Made by a program: the position numbers and the translations under genes. A DNA stretch of 64,000 nt, from assembly GCF_910591885.1 (NCBI RefSeq), contig NC_063278.1, positions 2,603,501-2,667,500 on the forward strand. The letters are read 5' to 3'. The notes beneath the pieces were generated by a model, which did not search any database, was not told the origin of the DNA, and was given only the letters and a program-made list of their open reading frames with translations. The DNA is from Bombus terrestris (lineage: Eukaryota > Arthropoda > Insecta > Hymenoptera > Apidae). Shown here in pieces: positions 1 to 10,199 of this stretch; position 1 is the stretch's first letter, and every line of letters begins with the position of its first letter.

Positions 1-61
1 CGAGAGTGGATAGAGGGGGATGGGAGAAGGACGAAAGCACGCGAGAAACGCGAGGAATCCG

Positions 62-69
62 ATTTGCAT
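62..69 (+). promoter_or_regulatory. POU octamer motif ATTTGCAT
   Basis: Exact POU/Oct octamer (ATTTGCAT, reverse of ATGCAAAT). One of five exact copies in the window (see 11873, 27881, 33746, 52656). It is a sequence match only. Confidence 0.2.
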
Positions 70-116
70 GAAAAGATATTAAGCGACCGATTGTTCCTGG
101 TGTTTGCGAGACTTAC

Positions 117-200
117 CGGACGACTCGACGCGGTTTGTTTCGTTTTCATCGAATGGCCGGCGACCGATTCTCTCGGCAGAAACGAACGCCGCTTCTTCTT
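117..200 (-). CDS. Candidate internal exon, basic peptide (minus strand), unrecognised
   Basis: This is a tentative exon. Reading the minus strand, the 84 nt give 28 codons with no stop and start with a basic cluster (KKKRRSF) that resembles a nuclear localisation signal. The 3' end abuts a full-consensus donor (GTAAGT, minus strand, 111-116). The 5' end follows an AG that lies about 35 nt after a CTAAC branch-point-like word (235-239). Both ends are phase 0. The frame stays open beyond the exon in both directions, to the window edge on one side, so openness alone proves little. The same interval is also open on the plus strand (64-246). No family was recognised. It is phase-compatible with the minus-strand candidates at 49658-49786 and 56287-56394. 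Confidence 0.25.
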
Positions 201-249
201 CTCCGATTCGTCGACCCGCGACACGGTCGAATTAGTTAGAAAATGAATT

Positions 250-2480
250 AAAAGTGTAATCCACGGCCTGATCGAGAGGGTGTACGCGCCATCGAAGCAA
301 GAGGAGACTTTGCCGAGATGGAGAGCAGCTCGGTCTCGCCTCGTGATTTCTTTCGCTCTCCTGGGGACCTCCACCTCGGAAAAGAAGCCGCCTAATTAAA
401 CGCGGGGTCGATTCGCTACGAATGAGCTACCTCCTTCCGGAAAGAGTATTCTTTTTCTTCGGGAAAAGGCTCATTTTCTTCTGAATCACGATCTCCCCTG
501 AACGACGCGCCATTAACTTCTCTTGTTCCCTTCGTTCGCGAGAAACTTGTATTATCGAGAGAAATATTACGGCTTCGAGTCGGAGCATCCTACACGTATA
601 CGTAGGTCAGGTACGTAGTGGATCTACGCGGCAAATCGACCCGGCTGATGCAACGAAAGAGAGGAGAAGAGCAGATATCCGGCCGATATAATTTTCAAAG
701 TGGCTAGTATCTTCTGATTTACCTACAATTTACTAGGCAGTTTCCCCGTTTCCAGAGCTCACGGAAATCTTGCGTTTTCGACGAAATCCCTCCGAACGGA
801 AAAGGGATTCGACGAGGGTCTCGCCCTTGCTACGGTTCGTCCTAAAGAACGTTTACGTCTCTAAACCACGGCCCGATCTTAGGGCCGGCTTAGTCCCGTT
901 TTATTTAACGCGTGTTTAAAACTAATAAAACCGGAGTCTCGAAGTTTGAGAGTCGCGTCGCGCCGCTAGATCCGCAATCACAGTCGAGATCCTACGGCGG
1001 ACAAAACGCGCTAGTCGGTTTTCTCGTTTTACGTGGCTTCCTTCGCCAACGAACCACCACCGCGAGGAGAAAAAGCAGGGAAACGAAGATGACGAAGGCT
1101 AATATCTGGTTACCCCGGGAGTTCTGACGAAACTTTAACTGTGCAAGCTAAACAATTATCGCTTAAGCCTGCGGCAGCTTACGGCGCAGTTTCTCGTCAT
1201 CCTCGCCCACGCGGTTTACTCCGCCGAGGTAAACACGGATCGTTAACGCGATTAACCTGCTCCAAAGTTTCCACGGAAATGTTCCACCGATCTGGCATCA
1301 GTCGAATATCGGTTTTCGCTTACGAATTGCTTCTTCGTTTCCGATCGTTTCGATTCGATCGCGCGAACGTGCACGCGATCGAAAGAGCCGCGAACGTTAA
1401 ACGGCGGCCGGAGAAAAGCATTTTTGTTGAAAAGCGCAAGGTGCGTGATAGAAGAAAGCACGGCGCAAAAAATCGATAAGCGCGCGTTAATTTATGCGTT
1501 CGTTCCTTTTTTAGGTTATCCCATGAATCAAATATACCGACAACTATGTACACGCAACGTTCGCGCTATAAAAATGCGTTGATATTTCCATAATGTGAAA
1601 AAGGGCGATTAAAATCGTGTATAGTATGCATTTTTTTTTCTTTTTAGCGCACGATTAGCCTATTTTTTTATTCATAGAGGAAAATACACCGATGGAGGAG
1701 AAACGCAACCGCCTAGAAAAAAATCAATGGTACGAAGGTGATTTTGCCATGGGACGCACGGTCGTTTGGCAGATTCTCGCGAAAGCGAAAGTCCGTCGTG
1801 CGCACAATACATCGGTGAGCCGAGAAGAAACTTACCGATGCCAATAAAACGATTTAAGACGGACGCGCAAGTGTTAGCTCGTGCGCTTTCCCACGACTGG
1901 TTCCGGCGCGTTTAACGCCGGTCAAAGGAAGGTCTCGTGTAGCTAATGCGAAACACATGTTGAGGATTCGTCTCGCACCTGAGATTCGCCCGTTACAGAG
2001 AAGCAAACGAGAGTGGACGCTTGCAGGGGGTTGTTCAGGCGGTTGTGAAAATAAAAACATTTTCGGGGATGAACACCTGAGGCGAGCGAACGCGTCGACC
2101 AGATGCGAGCATTCACCGGTTCTTTCTACCTACCCTGACGGCTACAGGTATTTGCAAAAACCTACCTGTTTACGTTACCGTGAATTTCTACGTTTCGTTT
2201 GCCGCGTCCTCGGTTTTCCTTCTTCTCCGTCGAACTTTATGGCCGTGATTCATCGACACGACCATCGGTGGAAAGCAACGCGGAACGAAACGGCAAATGG
2301 ATTCGTGATGTGGCGGCGGTGTTTTTGCCCCGGCTACTCGCGGCAAAGTCCATCCGTAGGTTGTAAAGATTTTATTCGCAACAAGCGTTTAAACGCGACG
2401 TTAATAGGAGGATCCCGCCATTCCGCGGTAGCCTACTTGTACGAATTTAAACTCGTCATTCTCCTTGGCTCGGTCGCGCG
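250..2480. other. Anonymous non-coding stretch
   Basis: No gene is supported here. Short ORFs on both strands overlap each other and carry no domain. The part near 1480-1680 is more AT-rich, with several T and A runs. A consensus-like minus-strand donor (GTAAGT) lies at 1830-1835, but no acceptable exon precedes it. The only motif cluster worth recording is at 2144-2173, listed separately. Confidence 0.6.
2144..2173. promoter_or_regulatory. Inverted CAGGTA pair with forkhead word
   Basis: ACAGGTA (2144-2150) faces TACCTGT (2163-2169) as a 7-bp inverted repeat with a 12-nt spacer. The right arm overlaps CTACCTG (reverse of the Zelda-type CAGGTAG) and a forkhead core TGTTTAC (2167-2173). CAGGTA is also an E-box/zinc-finger core. 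The cluster is seen directly; an enhancer role is inference. Confidence 0.2.
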
Positions 2481-2483
2481 GAA

Positions 2484-2561
2484 AGAAGAAGAAGGAAGAA
2501 GAGGAGAAGAAGAAGAAGGAAGAGGAGGAGGAGAAGAAGAAGAAGAAGAAGAAGAAGAAGA
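2484..2561 (+). repeat. Imperfect (GAA)n/(GGA)n purine tract
   Basis: About 78 nt of almost pure purine built from GAA, GGA and GAG triplets, ending in an uninterrupted (GAA)n run. In frame it would encode poly-Glu, which explains why a 248-codon ORF (1957-2703) passes through it. It ends five bases before a TATA box. Confidence 0.95.
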
Positions 2562-2565
2562 GTCG

Positions 2566-2600
2566 TATAAATATCTTATCGCGTGGCTCGCGTTCGGTCG
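2566..2600 (+). promoter_or_regulatory. Candidate core promoter: TATA box plus initiator-like site
   Basis: TATAAATA occupies 2566-2573. An initiator-like TCGGTC (compare insect TCAGTY) lies at 2594-2599, placing +1 near 2596, about 30 nt downstream of the TATA start, which is the expected spacing. An AGTTAC word resembling a DPE lies at 2619-2624, slightly too close. The first ATG downstream (2675) opens only 29 codons (MVGIVSARLISSSA...), with a mildly hydrophobic start. If this is a real promoter, that could be a short first coding exon. There is no transcript evidence, and the initiator lacks the usual A. Confidence 0.25.
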
Positions 2601-2703
2601 TCGTTTAGCACGATCGTTAGTTACGTTTCTCCTGTCGCGTCGGTTTCGACTCGGAGTGACTTTGGGGGTTGAAAGATGGTCGGCATCGTTTCGGCGCGGC
2701 TAA

Positions 2704-3860
2704 TTTCCTCGTCGGCGCACCATTCAAAATCCGGATCGCAGCTGTCCACGCCTCGAAATCATTAAAAGCAAGTTAAACGCCCCCGAAGGACGGCTTTACG
2801 AGTTGGCCGCATTCACGGGCCTAAATTATTACGTTATAACGCAGCAGTCGGAGATCCGAGATCGGGTTTGGCCGTGAACGAGCCGTGTCCCTGGGCGCCC
2901 AGAAAAACGGGCACGTACCTGACACGGCCCGTTTTCCAGTGACTTACGTCGAAATCTATGGGACGGTGGATGGTCACATGGACGACACTACGGCCACCGA
3001 CCCGACATCGTCCGACCGTTGCGTGCCAGAGATTTCGGAAATTTAAGACGAGATCCCTTTTTCTGGATTCTATTGGGCGGGCCTGTTCGATACCAGGCTA
3101 CGAGGATCCCGTTAATAGACACGGATCTTGCTTATCAATCTATTACGCGCACTCATATAGGTATAAATTAGCGTTTCGATCAGATAGCCGTGCGATATTA
3201 TTGCACACGTATGCGCGCGTATCTGCCGATCTGACGGCTTACTTTACGCGCTCTCGTGCAAATATTTCACGCGGTAATTAGCGCAAATCGTAATTTAACC
3301 GGGCAGACGGCACAATACAAAAGTGGATAAGTCGGGAGATTAACGAGCCCGGTGCCGTAAGAAAAATGAAATATTCAAATGTTCTGGAAAAAATATTTTT
3401 TTCTTATCTCCGTCGCGGTAATATCTTCTGGTACGCTGTACCGCCCTCGTCGTGAAAAACGCGCATAAAACCGAATAAAAAGCCGAGTCTTCTAAGCTCT
3501 TCCCAATTATAAATGAAACGCCTTCAGCACGTAACCGCGCTCATACAACATTAACATTAACGATAACGTACGGTGTCGACTTGGCTTAGACTAATCCCGT
3601 TCGTGACTGCTTCCTAAAAAAATACATATGTATGTTACGAAGAAAAGTCGACCGAAACAAACGAGACCGTTACGAAAGGAAGGTTTAGTTGCGTCTAATT
3701 GTACGATACTATTCGTCGTACGACGCCGTTTTTCATCCGTCTTTCGATAATCTCGGGCAACTCGAGCAACTCGAGCAACCAGCGACGCTCGTTTCACCGA
3801 ATCACGGAATCACGCGTTCCACGGTTCCGTAATACGGCGATAGCCTGAAAAGAGAAGAGA
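2704..3860. other. Anonymous non-coding stretch
   Basis: Nothing supported. Open frames at 2958-3281 (plus) and 3591-3797 (minus) carry no recognisable motif. The stretch near 3350-3640 is comparatively AT-rich and stop-rich. Confidence 0.6.
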
Positions 3861-3863
3861 AGA

Positions 3864-3875
3864 GGGGGGGGGGGG
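3864..3875 (+). repeat. Homopolymer G12
   Basis: Uninterrupted run of twelve G following a GAGAAGAGAAGAG purine lead-in. Length-unstable and prone to sequencing error. Confidence 0.95.
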
Positions 3876-3915
3876 ACAGAAGGAACGAAACGGAATCGAC
3901 CGACCAAGAGGTGTA

Positions 3916-4224
3916 TCAAGGTACCAAGAGGTGTTCTTCCTTAAAAGCAATCGGTTGTACTACTATTTTGAACATTTCGTCGGGGTTGAGCTCTGAGATA
4001 TAACCAGCCGAGATGAAATTATAGTCGCTCCGTTTTAACCGAACCTCTAACTTATGCGCCGTACACGCCGCTAAATTATGTAACGCCCCACGTAGATACT
4101 CGACGGTCTCGCTGCTACAGGATGTTTCCGTGTACCGATGTTGTGCCGCGATTCCGCCTTTATCCTTCCTTCTCTTCTCTTTAGTTTCTTGTTTCGCATC
4201 GCTCTTCCACCGTCCACCGAGCAA
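3916..4224 (-). other. Unassigned 102-codon open frame, protein-like composition
   Basis: The minus strand is open for 102 codons. Its last ~65 residues have balanced, globular-protein-like composition (for example ETVEYLRGALHNLAACTAHK) rather than the Arg/Ser-rich composition of most chance frames here. There is no domain match I can name and no good acceptor or donor pair. The first 30 residues are K/E-rich low complexity. It may be a chance frame in a less GC-rich patch. No neighbour supports it. Confidence 0.15.
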
Positions 4225-4320
4225 TTTGTTCGCTAGCCGCCTCGTCCCTCCGCGAACGTTTTGTCGTTCCGCGCTTGGGAAATTTTGTCAGAAACACGTG
4301 GATATTAAAAATAGCCGGGC

Positions 4321-4378
4321 GGAAAAAAAGAAAAAGAAAGAAAAGAATAAAAAGAATAAAAAAAAAAAGGAAAAAACA
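4321..4378 (+). repeat. A-rich low-complexity tract
   Basis: Nearly pure A with scattered G and T (AAAAAG, AATAAAA units). It encodes lysine-rich nonsense in one frame. It may be a degenerate poly(A) microsatellite. No retroelement body is visible upstream, so it is not evidence of a processed insertion. Confidence 0.9.
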
Positions 4379-5482
4379 TACATCGAACGACGGTGAAAGG
4401 ATCGATTGGTCGTCGATATTCAAAGTGCAAGCCCGATCGCGCTTTGTTGAAGCGAAGCGCTCGATTCTTTCCTCAGATAGTAGGAAACCATTTTTTTCGA
4501 GTACAATTGCTTTTTAAAGAGATAACCGCGGAACGAGATCGAGGACACGCGGGCTCCATAGAACCTCCTTGTCTCTCTTTCTTCCGAGGCTGTTCTTCTC
4601 CGTTCCCCTCTCTTTTCCCGGTTCTTGTCGTTCTGGACGGAGGAAGATGGAAAGAAAGAATGAAAAGAGTCGAGGGAGTACGGTATGAAAGAAAGGATTG
4701 AGTAGTCGGTGCTCGCAGTCTGGATGTAACCAACAAAGAGAGCGTCGAGAAAGGCAACGATTCCCTCACAATACCGCTCTGATAAACGAGGCGACATTGT
4801 CCGTCCGTCTTTCCTCGCGCTCTCGCGCCGCCGCTTCTCGTTTCCTTTTGCCCTTACGACCGGCAAACGGCACAGCTCCTGTCACTTCCATCGCCACATG
4901 AAAAGACGTCTCTTCTTTTCGACGAATCGAACACGCGACCCACAAGTAGGTCGCGACACGTTCGCCGCCATATCCGTGCGATTTCTCGCCTTCGTGCCAG
5001 CGCAGGATGGCGCGGGGATTTCTCCGTGTTTCGCGAAAATCGTCGGTGTTCTCCGTACGACGAAGAGACGAGAAGAGACGTAAGAAATATCTCGGAGATA
5101 AGTTCGATAGGAGGAGAAAAGAGCGAAGATCGAGAGGCGTAACGATCGATTCGGTTGATTTTCCGAGACGCGGTCACGCGGCATCGTCTCGCCGCGTTGA
5201 AATTGCGGGTCGACCGTCCGGTTGGCGCGGATTTAAGGCGAGAAAGCGAGGCAACACGCGCGGAACGCACGGGACACGCCAACAGAGACACGGTTCAAAG
5301 CTGCAATTTATGTTTAACTGCCCTGGCAGTTCGTTAACGAGGACCCGCTACGGTCTTTATAAGCGCGACGTGTATCTACGATCGCCTGGCTCGAATTGGG
5401 TGCAGTGGACACGTTCCCGCGGCTTTCCTCTCCCTCGTCTCTTCTTTTTCTTCGCCTTCATATTTTCGCTCGTTTAATATAC

Positions 5483-5522
5483 CCACAGCCGCATAAATAA
5501 ACGCCTAATTGGGCCACAGCCG
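5483..5522. promoter_or_regulatory. Direct repeat CCACAGCCG flanking forkhead/homeodomain words
   Basis: CCACAGCCG occurs at 5483-5491 and again at 5514-5522. Between them lie ATAAATAAAC (forkhead-like) and CCTAATTGG (homeodomain/NK-like). Two identical 9-mers framing AT-rich cores in GC-rich DNA is an enhancer-like arrangement; function is inferred. Confidence 0.22.
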
Positions 5523-6142
5523 ATTTGTTTCTCCGCTACGTTTGCACGGCATTCCGTCTCGCGCGTTCTTTCCACTCTTCTCTCTCGCTTTCCTTCGTCT
5601 TCGTCCGCTTTCGCGTCCGGCCTTTCCCTCTCGCCGATGAAAACCATCGGCAGATTCTTGGGATTTAGTTTGGCCGCCTCGCCGATATGCTAATAGCCGG
5701 AACCGCGGGCATAAACGGAGCGCCGCGTTGAATCGATCGGTTCTAGACGCGCGTTAGACGTTTAACGTTTATTTTATTCGCGATAAGCGTTCGAAGCGTC
5801 GAACGTAACTTAATTTCGTTTGGGTATCCGCAAAACGCGCAAAGATATCCGGACGTTTGCTCGCCGTGAATAGCTGGAAGACGAAAAGTTATACCTCGCC
5901 GAGGCACTTATCGAATACGTCAGTCTGATTAATGACGCGTATTTTGGACGATCGAGGCGAAACCCGAAAATTATTAATTTCGCGAGGTACGTTGACCTCG
6001 CGCGCTTGGCCATACTCGATGATTTTTATTTCTCGATACGGTGTGGTCGATGCATTATTCATGCTCGATTCGTTTCGTCATTCTTTCACGATCACGTACA
6101 CGTAGTTTTGTCGTAAAATTTCAGCAACGATGATCCGCAGAA

Positions 6143-6168
6143 GGGGAGGGGCAGGGGAGGGGGCGGGG
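6143..6168 (+). other. G-quadruplex motif
   Basis: Five G-tracts of four or more (GGGG-A-GGGG-CA-GGGG-A-GGGGG-C-GGGG) separated by 1-2 nt loops, which strongly satisfies the canonical G4 pattern. It includes a GGGGCGGGG GC-box usable by KLF/Sp factors. Confidence 0.6.
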
Positions 6169-7232
6169 AAGAAACGCGATATACAGTGCGCTAGCCAATT
6201 TCTTCGACGATTCCGATCGCGCAGAGTTTCTATTTTGCGACGTATTCGACCGAGAGTGGAACGCGAACGAGCGAAACGTCTCGCTGCCGAAGAACGCGCC
6301 GTAAAATGTGCAAAATCCGAACGCACGAGGAATAGGTAACGCGTTTCATTAGCAGTATCTTTATTAACTAGCGGGATATCTTTATAGAGAGCAACTAAAA
6401 TTTGTTATCGCGTTCGCGTACGTTTGACGCGCGTCTTAATGACACGGCGGTTAACCAAAGAAATTTTGCAGAAGGCAAGAGAGAGTTCTGGTGGAACGGC
6501 TGGAAGCCGCGCGCTCGTAATCTCCGTGGCTCGCAAGCCAAACGATAGACAGGGTGTTACCGCTTGTTTTTGCTACCGAGCATTGTCGTCGGAATTCTCG
6601 TAAAATAATTAAGAGAGGCTGGTAGCTGCCGCGACGATGGTATTTTAAAGGGTCGTAAAAGGGACGTTAAAACCTCGCCGTCTCGGTCCTTTCTACCAGA
6701 GACATCCGCCATCCGGATGATCGCAGGTTTCTCGCGCAGGTACTCGCGCCCAACCGCATCGGATACGCGGGGAAAACTGCGCTCGTGAAAAGCAACCGTG
6801 ACGTCGCGGCGAAATCGGTTCGAATAACTCGACGACGAAGGCAGGCGCGCTGGTCTCTGCCGAGCAACCGATTGATACGCGTGCATACGTGCTACGAAAG
6901 CGTGGTGAACGACGAGTCTCGGCAGCCGCGAAATACATCGAAAAAGGATCCTTTTGACATAACTCGTCGAGTTAAGTGCGCCAGGTCCGATCGAAAACGA
7001 GAATCCTTAAAATGCCACGCACAGGCGACGAACGAAGAAGAAGTCGGCGAGGGCAAAGGGGGTCTCTCTCTCCTTGTATCGGACACGGCGAACCAACGGT
7101 CGAGGAAGTGAGAATATATGTAAATATAGTACGAGGAAGGAGAAAGACGGCGAATACGGCAATTAATTATGTATACGCCTATAAAACGAAGGCTCGCGCT
7201 TTCGAGTCCATAAAGGATGCCAGTAAAGTGAG

Positions 7233-7262
7233 AGAGGAAGGGAGAGAGAGAGAGAGAGAGAG
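7233..7262 (+). repeat. (GA)n microsatellite
   Basis: GA dinucleotide run with one GGAAGG interruption near its start. Confidence 0.9.
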
Positions 7263-8470
7263 GGACAGGGTGTTACGTTTATGCATCGTGTATTATTTGA
7301 CGGACCAATTATCTCGAGATTCGCATCGTATATTCTCGCGTTAAAATCGGGAAAAATCGAGGGTGATACAGCTACTACCATATAGATAACTTCGACTCGA
7401 CTCTCGCTTACGTAATTTCAGCCGGTGTAGGTAAATAACGCGCGTCGGCACGGCCGTCGTTGCCGTAGATAATTTTCGGCAAGTAGTTTTCGCGCGGAAG
7501 AAAGTCGTGCGTGGGATTCACAGCGAAGCGTGAAAAACTCGCGAACCGAAATATACTTTCGTGCGAGCGATATAAGAAATCGTAGCGGCACGGCGTAAGG
7601 CAAACGCAAACGGGTACGGAAAACGATTTTCTCGTTACGCGTTACGTTTATCGCCTCAATTTTCTCGGCGTTAAAAATTCCACGAGCTTTCGCCGACCGG
7701 CGTAATTTATTTCCAGCGTTCAACGATTAGAGGTTAAATAAAAAGAGCGTGCGATGAAATATAGGTGATAAGTTGGCTATTTTTCTATCGTCGTGCAACG
7801 CACACGGCACAGGGCCGCCGCGGCCGGCGTATCTCGTTGTTATGCAAAGCGTTTCTCGGTTCCGTCAGGTTGGTTTCGACTATGCTGTCGAATATAACAG
7901 ATATCGCTATCGACGTGGACAGAGAACGCCGCGCGACAGACGGCTGCTTTCGGTGAAATTTACCGAGGGCCCGGCGATCCGTCGAACGCGCGCCGACCGC
8001 GTCGTTGCGTAATCGGAAATAAAATTCGAATTCTACGCTCGGCTATTATATAAGAACGCCTCTCTTAGACCGTCCTAGAAATCTCGGATCGTTGGTTCGT
8101 ATTAGGATAGCTCGGTGGTCGGCACGACGAGTCGAGTCGTAAAGTGGGCTGGGCTCCTGCCGTGTGGACGGAGGAACGAGTTTGGTGACATCGAAGAGGC
8201 CTTGTCAGGCCCACCTCGCCACTTTCCGACTCTCTTCTTTTTCTAGCGGATTTTCGACAGCCTTTCGGCATAGGGAAAGTGCGCGCGATCGCCTTTCTGC
8301 CTACTTTGTTTTCGTCTACTCTTCTCTTCTCCGGTTCATAGCGTTCGCGCTATTAATCGCGTCAAACGTCGGACCACGGTCGCCACTAACCACGACGATA
8401 TCGGAGACGCGTTTCTTCCTCGGTAACGACGTTTGCCCTAGCCTCGTTAGAAGCGTACGGAATCGCGTTG
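7263..8470. other. Anonymous non-coding stretch
   Basis: No gene or convincing motif. TATATAAG at 8047-8054 has no initiator about 30 nt downstream. Open frames are short and unsupported. Confidence 0.6.
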
Positions 8471-8472
8471 CA

Positions 8473-8500
8473 TCGTCGTCGTCGTCGTCGTCGTCGTCGT
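8473..8500 (+). repeat. (TCG)9 microsatellite
   Basis: About nine perfect TCG units. It encodes poly-Ser on the plus strand and poly-Arg on the minus strand, one reason ORFs appear here. Confidence 0.95.
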
Positions 8501-8580
8501 ATCCTTGAACAACCTTCCTCGTGCCATGCGATCTGGTACCTTTTACGTATTTGGTCGAGGCTATCTTGGAACATTATATC

Positions 8581-8652
8581 GAAGAAATAAGCGCGTTCTC
8601 GAGGCGTAGGCAGACACGCCGGTATCCCGAGAAGTAGATCTTCGATCTGGTC
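8581..8652 (+). repeat. Local diverged duplication, pair 1, copy 1
   Basis: This block aligns by eye with 9025-9096, about 444-446 nt downstream. Shared words in the same order and spacing include GAGGCG, TATCCCGAG and ATCTTCGATCTG. Flanking sequence also shows weaker similarity (ACGTATCT-TCC, CGAGAGAAAC). The function of the unit is unknown and it is not tied to any ORF. Confidence 0.6.
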
Positions 8653-9024
8653 TTACGGCTCTCTGCCGCTCTTTGTAGCTCGCTACCTACGTGTTGGTGT
8701 GTGAGTGAAACACGTATCTCTCCTTTGGGACTATTCCAGTTCTCTCCAACGAAACGCAGACATTTATCCCGCTTCAAAAATTACATCTTCGATCCTCGCG
8801 GAGATACTCTTTTCTTCGGTCTTCTCAACAGGCGGCGAGAGAAACACCGCGGAGGAGGGAAATTTTCAGCGACGCGGTGGATATCGAGCGCGATTCGAGG
8901 GTCGCGTTCCGCGGTCTCGAGGAACGAGGTAACGCGGCCGGAACCATCTCTTTCCGTCAACCGCGTTCCCGCCGCTGCTTTCCCGCCGGTTCTCTATCTG
9001 CCGATATCTCGAGACGCGTTATAC

Positions 9025-9096
9025 GCGGAGAAACAAGCGTATACGCGAGGCGAAGACGATGCGCCGTATCCCGAGTGCCGCATCTTCGATCTGCTC
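9025..9096 (+). repeat. Local diverged duplication, pair 1, copy 2
   Basis: Second copy of the block at 8581-8652. TATCCCGAG is at 9067-9075 and ATCTTCGATCTG starts at 9082, both offset by 444 nt from copy 1. Roughly two thirds of positions look identical by eye. Confidence 0.6.
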
Positions 9097-9423
9097 TGTG
9101 TCGTTCGGGTCGTCGCGTACGTACGAAAGTACGTAACTCGAGGTACGTATCTTTCCACGGAGAGCAGCAGCTCGGCCGCTGCCGAGTCCCTTAAGGTTTC
9201 GCTTTATCTCGCATCGGGCATTGTCGCTCGCGCCGGTTGACAGTGGCCAAGGGCTACCGAGCGACCAGAGCGAAGAGACGAGAGACGAAGAGGAAGAGGG
9301 CAGGGCAGATTGTCGGTCGGTGTGCGAGAGAAACGTACACCACCGTCGTGGTTGAAGATCCGCTTCGAGATCGAAGATCCGACGTGAACGGCGAGGAGGA
9401 GGAGGAGGTGGAGGAAGAGAAGA

Positions 9424-9446
9424 ACGACGACGACGACGACGACGAG
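9424..9446 (+). repeat. (GAC)n microsatellite
   Basis: About seven GAC units, following a GAGGAGG purine stretch (9391-9420). Confidence 0.92.
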
Positions 9447-9534
9447 TAAGAGGACGCCGTCGTCCACGCCAGATCGAACCATCTACTCTACCGGGACGGG
9501 GATCACGAGAAAAGGCTGCTGCTACCATCCTCCG

Positions 9535-9645
9535 CGATCGAGCAACGATCGGAACCCTCGAACGACGCCCGTCACTTGTCCCACCGAAGGACAAGTTGCG
9601 TCCACCAGATTCTACAATTACTCCGAGCCTTTCTGCGAACTTACT
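9535..9645 (+). repeat. Local diverged duplication, pair 2, copy 1
   Basis: Aligns by eye with 9956-10070 at an offset of about 420-426 nt. Shared words in order are GCGATCGAGC, ACGATC, CGTCAC, ACAAGTTGC, GATTCTAC, ATTACT and GAACTT. Small indels separate the copies. With pair 1, this suggests that a unit of about 0.42-0.45 kb was tandemly duplicated and has decayed. Confidence 0.6.
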
Positions 9646-9955
9646 TCTCGCGCCCATCGTTTCTCTCCGTCCTTCTTGTCGTCTCGTTCGCCGCTTTCTT
9701 TGGCGTTCGAAAGAATTAATTGCCGGGTTTTTGCAACGGCTCGTCTTCCTCCATTCTCGATCGATTCGTTTCGATCGCCCCTTACATCGTGGACAGGAAA
9801 CGAACGAATGCCGAAAGACCGGCATCTTCGCTGCAAACGCGAGATAACGTAACGAGCGTACGCGAGGAAGCAAGGCAAAAACGTCTATAAGGCCGAGATC
9901 GAAAGGCAGATGGAGACGAGGATCGAGGAGCAGGGCTTAGAAGAGGCGGAGATGT

Positions 9956-10070
9956 GTTCGCGATCGAGCCACGATCTCACGACCGTCGGCCGTCACGCGT
10001 CCTACCGTCGACAAGTTGCATTCGACGGATTCTACGATTACTTCCTTCGGCCCGTACGGCGAACTTGCCG
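9956..10070 (+). repeat. Local diverged duplication, pair 2, copy 2
   Basis: Second copy of 9535-9645; ACAAGTTGC lies at 10011-10019 and GATTCTAC at 10028-10035. An open frame (9910-10197) covers this copy, but the matching frame in copy 1 gives a different peptide, so coding is not supported by the pair. Confidence 0.6.
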
Positions 10071-10199
10071 GCCAAGCTGTTCGCTGACACGGCCCGCTGA
10101 AACTTTCCGTTTCGAAGGCGCTTCGTCATCCGCCGCTACCTTCTCTCCGTTTCCGTTGGTGTGTTCGCGTTTCGGTCGTTCGTACGAAAATCGGTAAGG

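Larger units (their letters stand above)
4386..7230. other. Non-coding stretch with a homeodomain/forkhead cluster and a G4 motif
   Basis: No gene is supported. ORFs of 60-156 codons overlap on both strands between 4393 and 5477 and are Arg/Ser-rich. Items listed separately are a motif cluster at 5483-5522 and a G-quadruplex motif at 6143-6168. A TATAAAAC word at 7180-7187 has no initiator at the right spacing. Confidence 0.55.

Noticed and set aside
4321..4378. A-rich tract as the tail of a retroposed element
   Set aside because: No element body or target-site duplication is visible around it.
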